This document shows, piece by piece, positions 60,961-64,000 of a DNA stretch of 64,000 nucleotides. The DNA is from Malaya genurostris (taxonomy: Eukaryota > Arthropoda > Insecta > Diptera > Culicidae): NCBI RefSeq assembly GCF_030247185.1, contig NC_080572.1, forward strand, positions 496,001-560,000. Direction: 5' to 3'. Made by a program: the position numbers and the translations under genes. The stretch's first letter is position 1; each line of letters begins with the position of its first letter. The notes beneath the pieces were generated by a model. It was not told the origin of the DNA, did not search any database, and saw only the letters and a program-made list of their open reading frames with translations.

Positions 60961-63210
60961 GGTCCCTAATCCACCAATGCGCGTTATAAGAAAATTCCAT
61001 CAACATTGTGAAACATTAACCTCCCTACCTTGCTGCTAGAGTCCTGGGGTGTCCTTTACTGTATGAAATATACGTCTGGAACAAACTCTGTTTCCGACTG
61101 CTCGTCGCCAGCCACTCAATGCACGGAAAATTTGTAGATCGCCCTTCACTTGATACATAATATTCATGAAAATATGAGTAATATGAAAATGGTGTCAATG
61201 CACCAGTATGTGGATTACGTATTTGCGTTTAGCTACGCACCACTATTCGAAAAGCGTCCAGAAATGAGGCAGATTCGCTTCAATCGTATCTTGATTAAAT
61301 ATAATAATAATTTTAAGTTAGATTTTCACAAAATTTTGTCTCTGTGGAAACTCGATTAACAAATTGAAAATAGACTTCAATGTATTTTGTTACTCGTTTT
61401 CGAGCATCATATTTAAAAAAAGCATTGGTTAGCATATATATCAGATTCATAAAAAAATTATTACGTCGTAGGAACTTGCCGCGAAAAGCTATCGTCTTGA
61501 TTGAAGTAAAAAAAAAACACTAGCTAACCGAGAATGAAACTTAAGAAAAGAATAAAAATGCTGGATCAGAACGCTATCGTTTCGTTTCAACGTGTATGTA
61601 GGCTAATGTGAGCCATTCTTCTGGTTCAATTTTATAGAATTTAACAGCGAAAAGTATATAAAAAAGTAAGCAAGTATTACAATAAACAACACAAGGTATA
61701 TAGAACGCAGCGCTGAAGAAAACCATAACAAAGCCAACAGAAGGAAAAGCACGGCTGTAAGTGGAATAATTATTATGCCAAGTGAGCAGAGAGGAAACCC
61801 GACCGAGTCCAGAAGAACTATCGCACATACTTTTCCATTATTAATAAATGTACATACAAATGCAAACAATAAAAACAACCAAAGAATAACAACATTACAC
61901 TCAAAGCAAGCGCTGAGCACAGACCGGCCAGTCAGTGAGTGAGCAAAGGAACGATCAAAGAGGGCTTTGCACTGCGCTGTCGTGAAACCTTGACTGGCGA
62001 AAGCCGATGTGGGGAACGTAAATAAACAAGCGCAATGTATAAAATGAACCAAGGTCATAGCCCTATCATGACTGGGTTCCTTCTATTGCTCCCTCCCTTT
62101 TCCATCCCTATTCGCGCACATACCCATTAGTGTCGATCGTAGTCATAAATACGAACGATGGTGTGGGCTTTCAGGGGGTGTACGGAAAACGTTCAACCGA
62201 TTCAGGTGAAAGGATGGAAAATATTATATAGTGGACGAAGGTTTTCCCAACTTTGGCTCCATTCAATGCGAATTTTCCCAATCCTGATGTCTTATGTTAT
62301 ATTATTTGATAAAACATTTTGTCACTGCAGAGGGGATTAATTGAATCCGTCTTGTTTGTATGCCAGCGATGCGATCGACTGACAACGATAGTGATTTGCC
62401 ACTGTACTTTTCGGTGTTTGTGTGTTCAAGATATTGTTGCTAATAGACATTGTGATGGTGTTAGTATCATCCATGAGTAAATTAAGGAATGCGTTTACTA
62501 TCAAGCGCTGCGGCGCGGTCGGTCGATGGGTTAATGTACCACAGTTTATTTACTTTTCCTTTGCTTCTTTGGTATACTCTTCCCTTACTGCCGATCGTGG
62601 TGTGTATAGTGTTTTCACAGCAGTCTTTTGTTCATGAACCATTTCCCCGGCAACATATTTACAGCTGCGAATGAATGCACTTCGCAGCGCCTGCTATGAT
62701 GCTGGTGTGATGAAAATGTGATTTCGTTTTTTAACCACATGAAGTTGGCAGCATTTTCCCTTTTGTCATCGTTGTCTTTTGGCAAAGTTGCTTCGAGTAC
62801 ATGTGTGTATATATATGTGCAGATCGCTCGATCAACTTAAATATGCAACAGATCGTCGTGCGGTGCGGCGAAAGCAAGCAAACTGCCAGTGAATCAGTCA
62901 ATGGAGTGTTACCACCAGTATCCACGGCACGGGGAGAGTCAATGTCTCCTGTGACCGATCTGCGTACGTTCACATTTCGAGAAATTGTGCCCGAATCAGA
63001 GGTTGCTGACACTTGAAGCACTGCCGCTTACTGTGCGTACTCGTTGCTAGCAGCAGTAGGTAGTGGAATTTTGTTTCTTGCAATGGAACGGATGAGAGGT
63101 TTTGAAATGCTCTGCAGAAATGATGGAAAGTGAGGTGTGCTATCAAAGGATTGGTGGCGAACATCGTTATTGTTTGAAACGTTATTTTTATGCAGCTGCC
63201 ATCAAATTCA
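60961..63210. other. Intronic DNA, no confirmed feature
   Basis: Holds a 151-codon minus frame (61603-62058) of hydrophobic composition and a short coding-like + frame at 62843-63016. Neither is confirmed as a gene. Confidence 0.35.
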
Positions 63211-63214
63211 TCAT

Positions 63215-64000
63215 GTCAATCCACTTAGTGGTGTAAAGATGCCTTTCTCATATCACATAAATTCTTATTTATACTACTGTGATATTCTTTAAAATACTTG
63301 TTTTTAGCTTTAAAAAAAAACAGAACAGTTTGTTCAAGCATAAACTTGCTTAATCTACAAATTGAAACATTGTCCAGGTCGGTTAGTTTCCAGGTTTAGA
63401 AATCGAAGTGAATTTTACTATTTCAGGTACATCCGGAACCGAAATCTGGTGAACGGTATAGTCGAGGTCGGCTCTTATGGTCATCATCTAACCGGGACCC
63501 GGTATACCCGAAGTCTGATCGTATGGCCATAAACTCTCGTAACCTACCGATTGGATTAGTTTTGATTTAGAAGTTTTTTTTTTACGTTTTTTACATAGTC
63601 ACTTTAAATCACGGTTTTAAACTTAACCGATTTTCACAAACTTAGATTCAAATCAAAGGTTCTTTGGTCCTAAAAACAACTCCTGAATTCTGTTCGGTTC
63701 CGGCTTTGTGTTCCGAAATAACCTGGTGATGAATGTTTAAATTCCAAACCGTCATTTGGAGCGATAATGTAATAAACGTAAATTGGGATCAAAATGTCTA
63801 CAAATTGAATTTGTAGGTTACGTGAGTTGATGGTCATACGAAACGAATTCGATTATTCTTGTTATATTGATTCCGAGTCCCGGAAGTTGGGTCCAGATAA
63901 AATGTAGAACGTACTTAAAGTACTATAAGACCTTTCATCTCTGAGAAAAGAAAGATAATTAAAGTTTAGAGTTTTTGATAATTTTTTCAGTTCTTCTGGA
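63215..64000 (+). repeat. Family R copy, running past the window end
   Basis: The left signature CACTTAGTGGTGTAAAGATGCC is at about 63222. Interior modules include a CCGATTTTCACAAACTTAGA word near 63629 and a GTCCCGGAAGTTGGGTCCAG word near 63872. The right end lies outside the window. Confidence 0.7.

Noticed and set aside
61603..62058. 151-codon minus-strand frame of hydrophobic composition, possible membrane protein
   Set aside because: One frame of this length is expected by chance in 64 kb. No recognisable domain, and the hydrophobicity follows from T-rich sequence.

Overview
The window looks like nuclear DNA of a culicine mosquito, most likely an Aedes-type genome. It is AT-rich, gene-poor and packed with dispersed repeats. 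One exon of a host gene is clearly recognisable: on the + strand, 27511-28276 encodes 255 residues that match the isoform-A N-terminus of the ecdysone-induced nuclear receptor E75 (Eip75B). It carries a VIRDGRFYD motif, Q/H- and P-rich tracts and a C-terminal EEPSSSMPDL, and ends at a phase-1 splice donor. No DNA-binding or ligand-binding domain exon is visible, so everything after 28276 (more than 35 kb) is probably the first E75A intron. The DNA before 27511 is its 5' flank and leader.

Layout: 1-560 holds nothing recognisable. 545-882 is a BEL/Pao reverse-transcriptase scrap, and 937-1580 is the end of a dispersed repeat plus a foldback element. 1669-2880 (-) is a 5'-truncated LINE reverse transcriptase abutting a 1.1-kb TIR element (2884-3990) with a very long TA microsatellite. 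4000-6600 is unrecognised. 6600-7940 and 11530-13085 hold copies of an abundant hairpin-ended repeat, here called family R. 13394-15427 is a non-autonomous TIR element with TA duplication. 15451-21467 is a full-length I-clade LINE with both ORFs open, an A tail and a 9-bp target duplication. 21500-26600 is mostly unrecognised apart from SINE-like pieces. 26600-28276 is the E75A leader and exon.

The inferred intron holds a TATAA array with a nested MITE (about 29.9-30.3 kb). A 405-bp palindromic insertion at 33805-34209 carries a canonical hammerhead ribozyme core and is flanked by a 14-bp direct repeat. The stretch from 35.4 to 41.0 kb is repeat-poor. More R copies lie at 34.5, 41.0, 43.5, 46.7, 47.2 and 63.2 kb. 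A decayed second I-clade element (45954-49010, -) is interrupted by repeats. 21-bp heptad-coding minisatellites lie near 47.85 kb and 50.1-50.5 kb. A tandem arrangement of 2-3 kb repeat units at 51.3-57.8 kb contains an inverted-duplication Tc1/mariner element (51591-52515), another TA-flanked MITE and an RTE-like insertion. A degenerate minisatellite of about 12 bp covers 60.0-60.96 kb.

The most unusual object is the hammerhead-bearing 405-bp insertion. Next come the mariner whose transposase 3' end is duplicated in inverse orientation, the heptad-encoding minisatellite fused to a LINE ORF2 remnant, and the structurally intact I-clade element. All assignments are from reading the sequence; no database search was possible.
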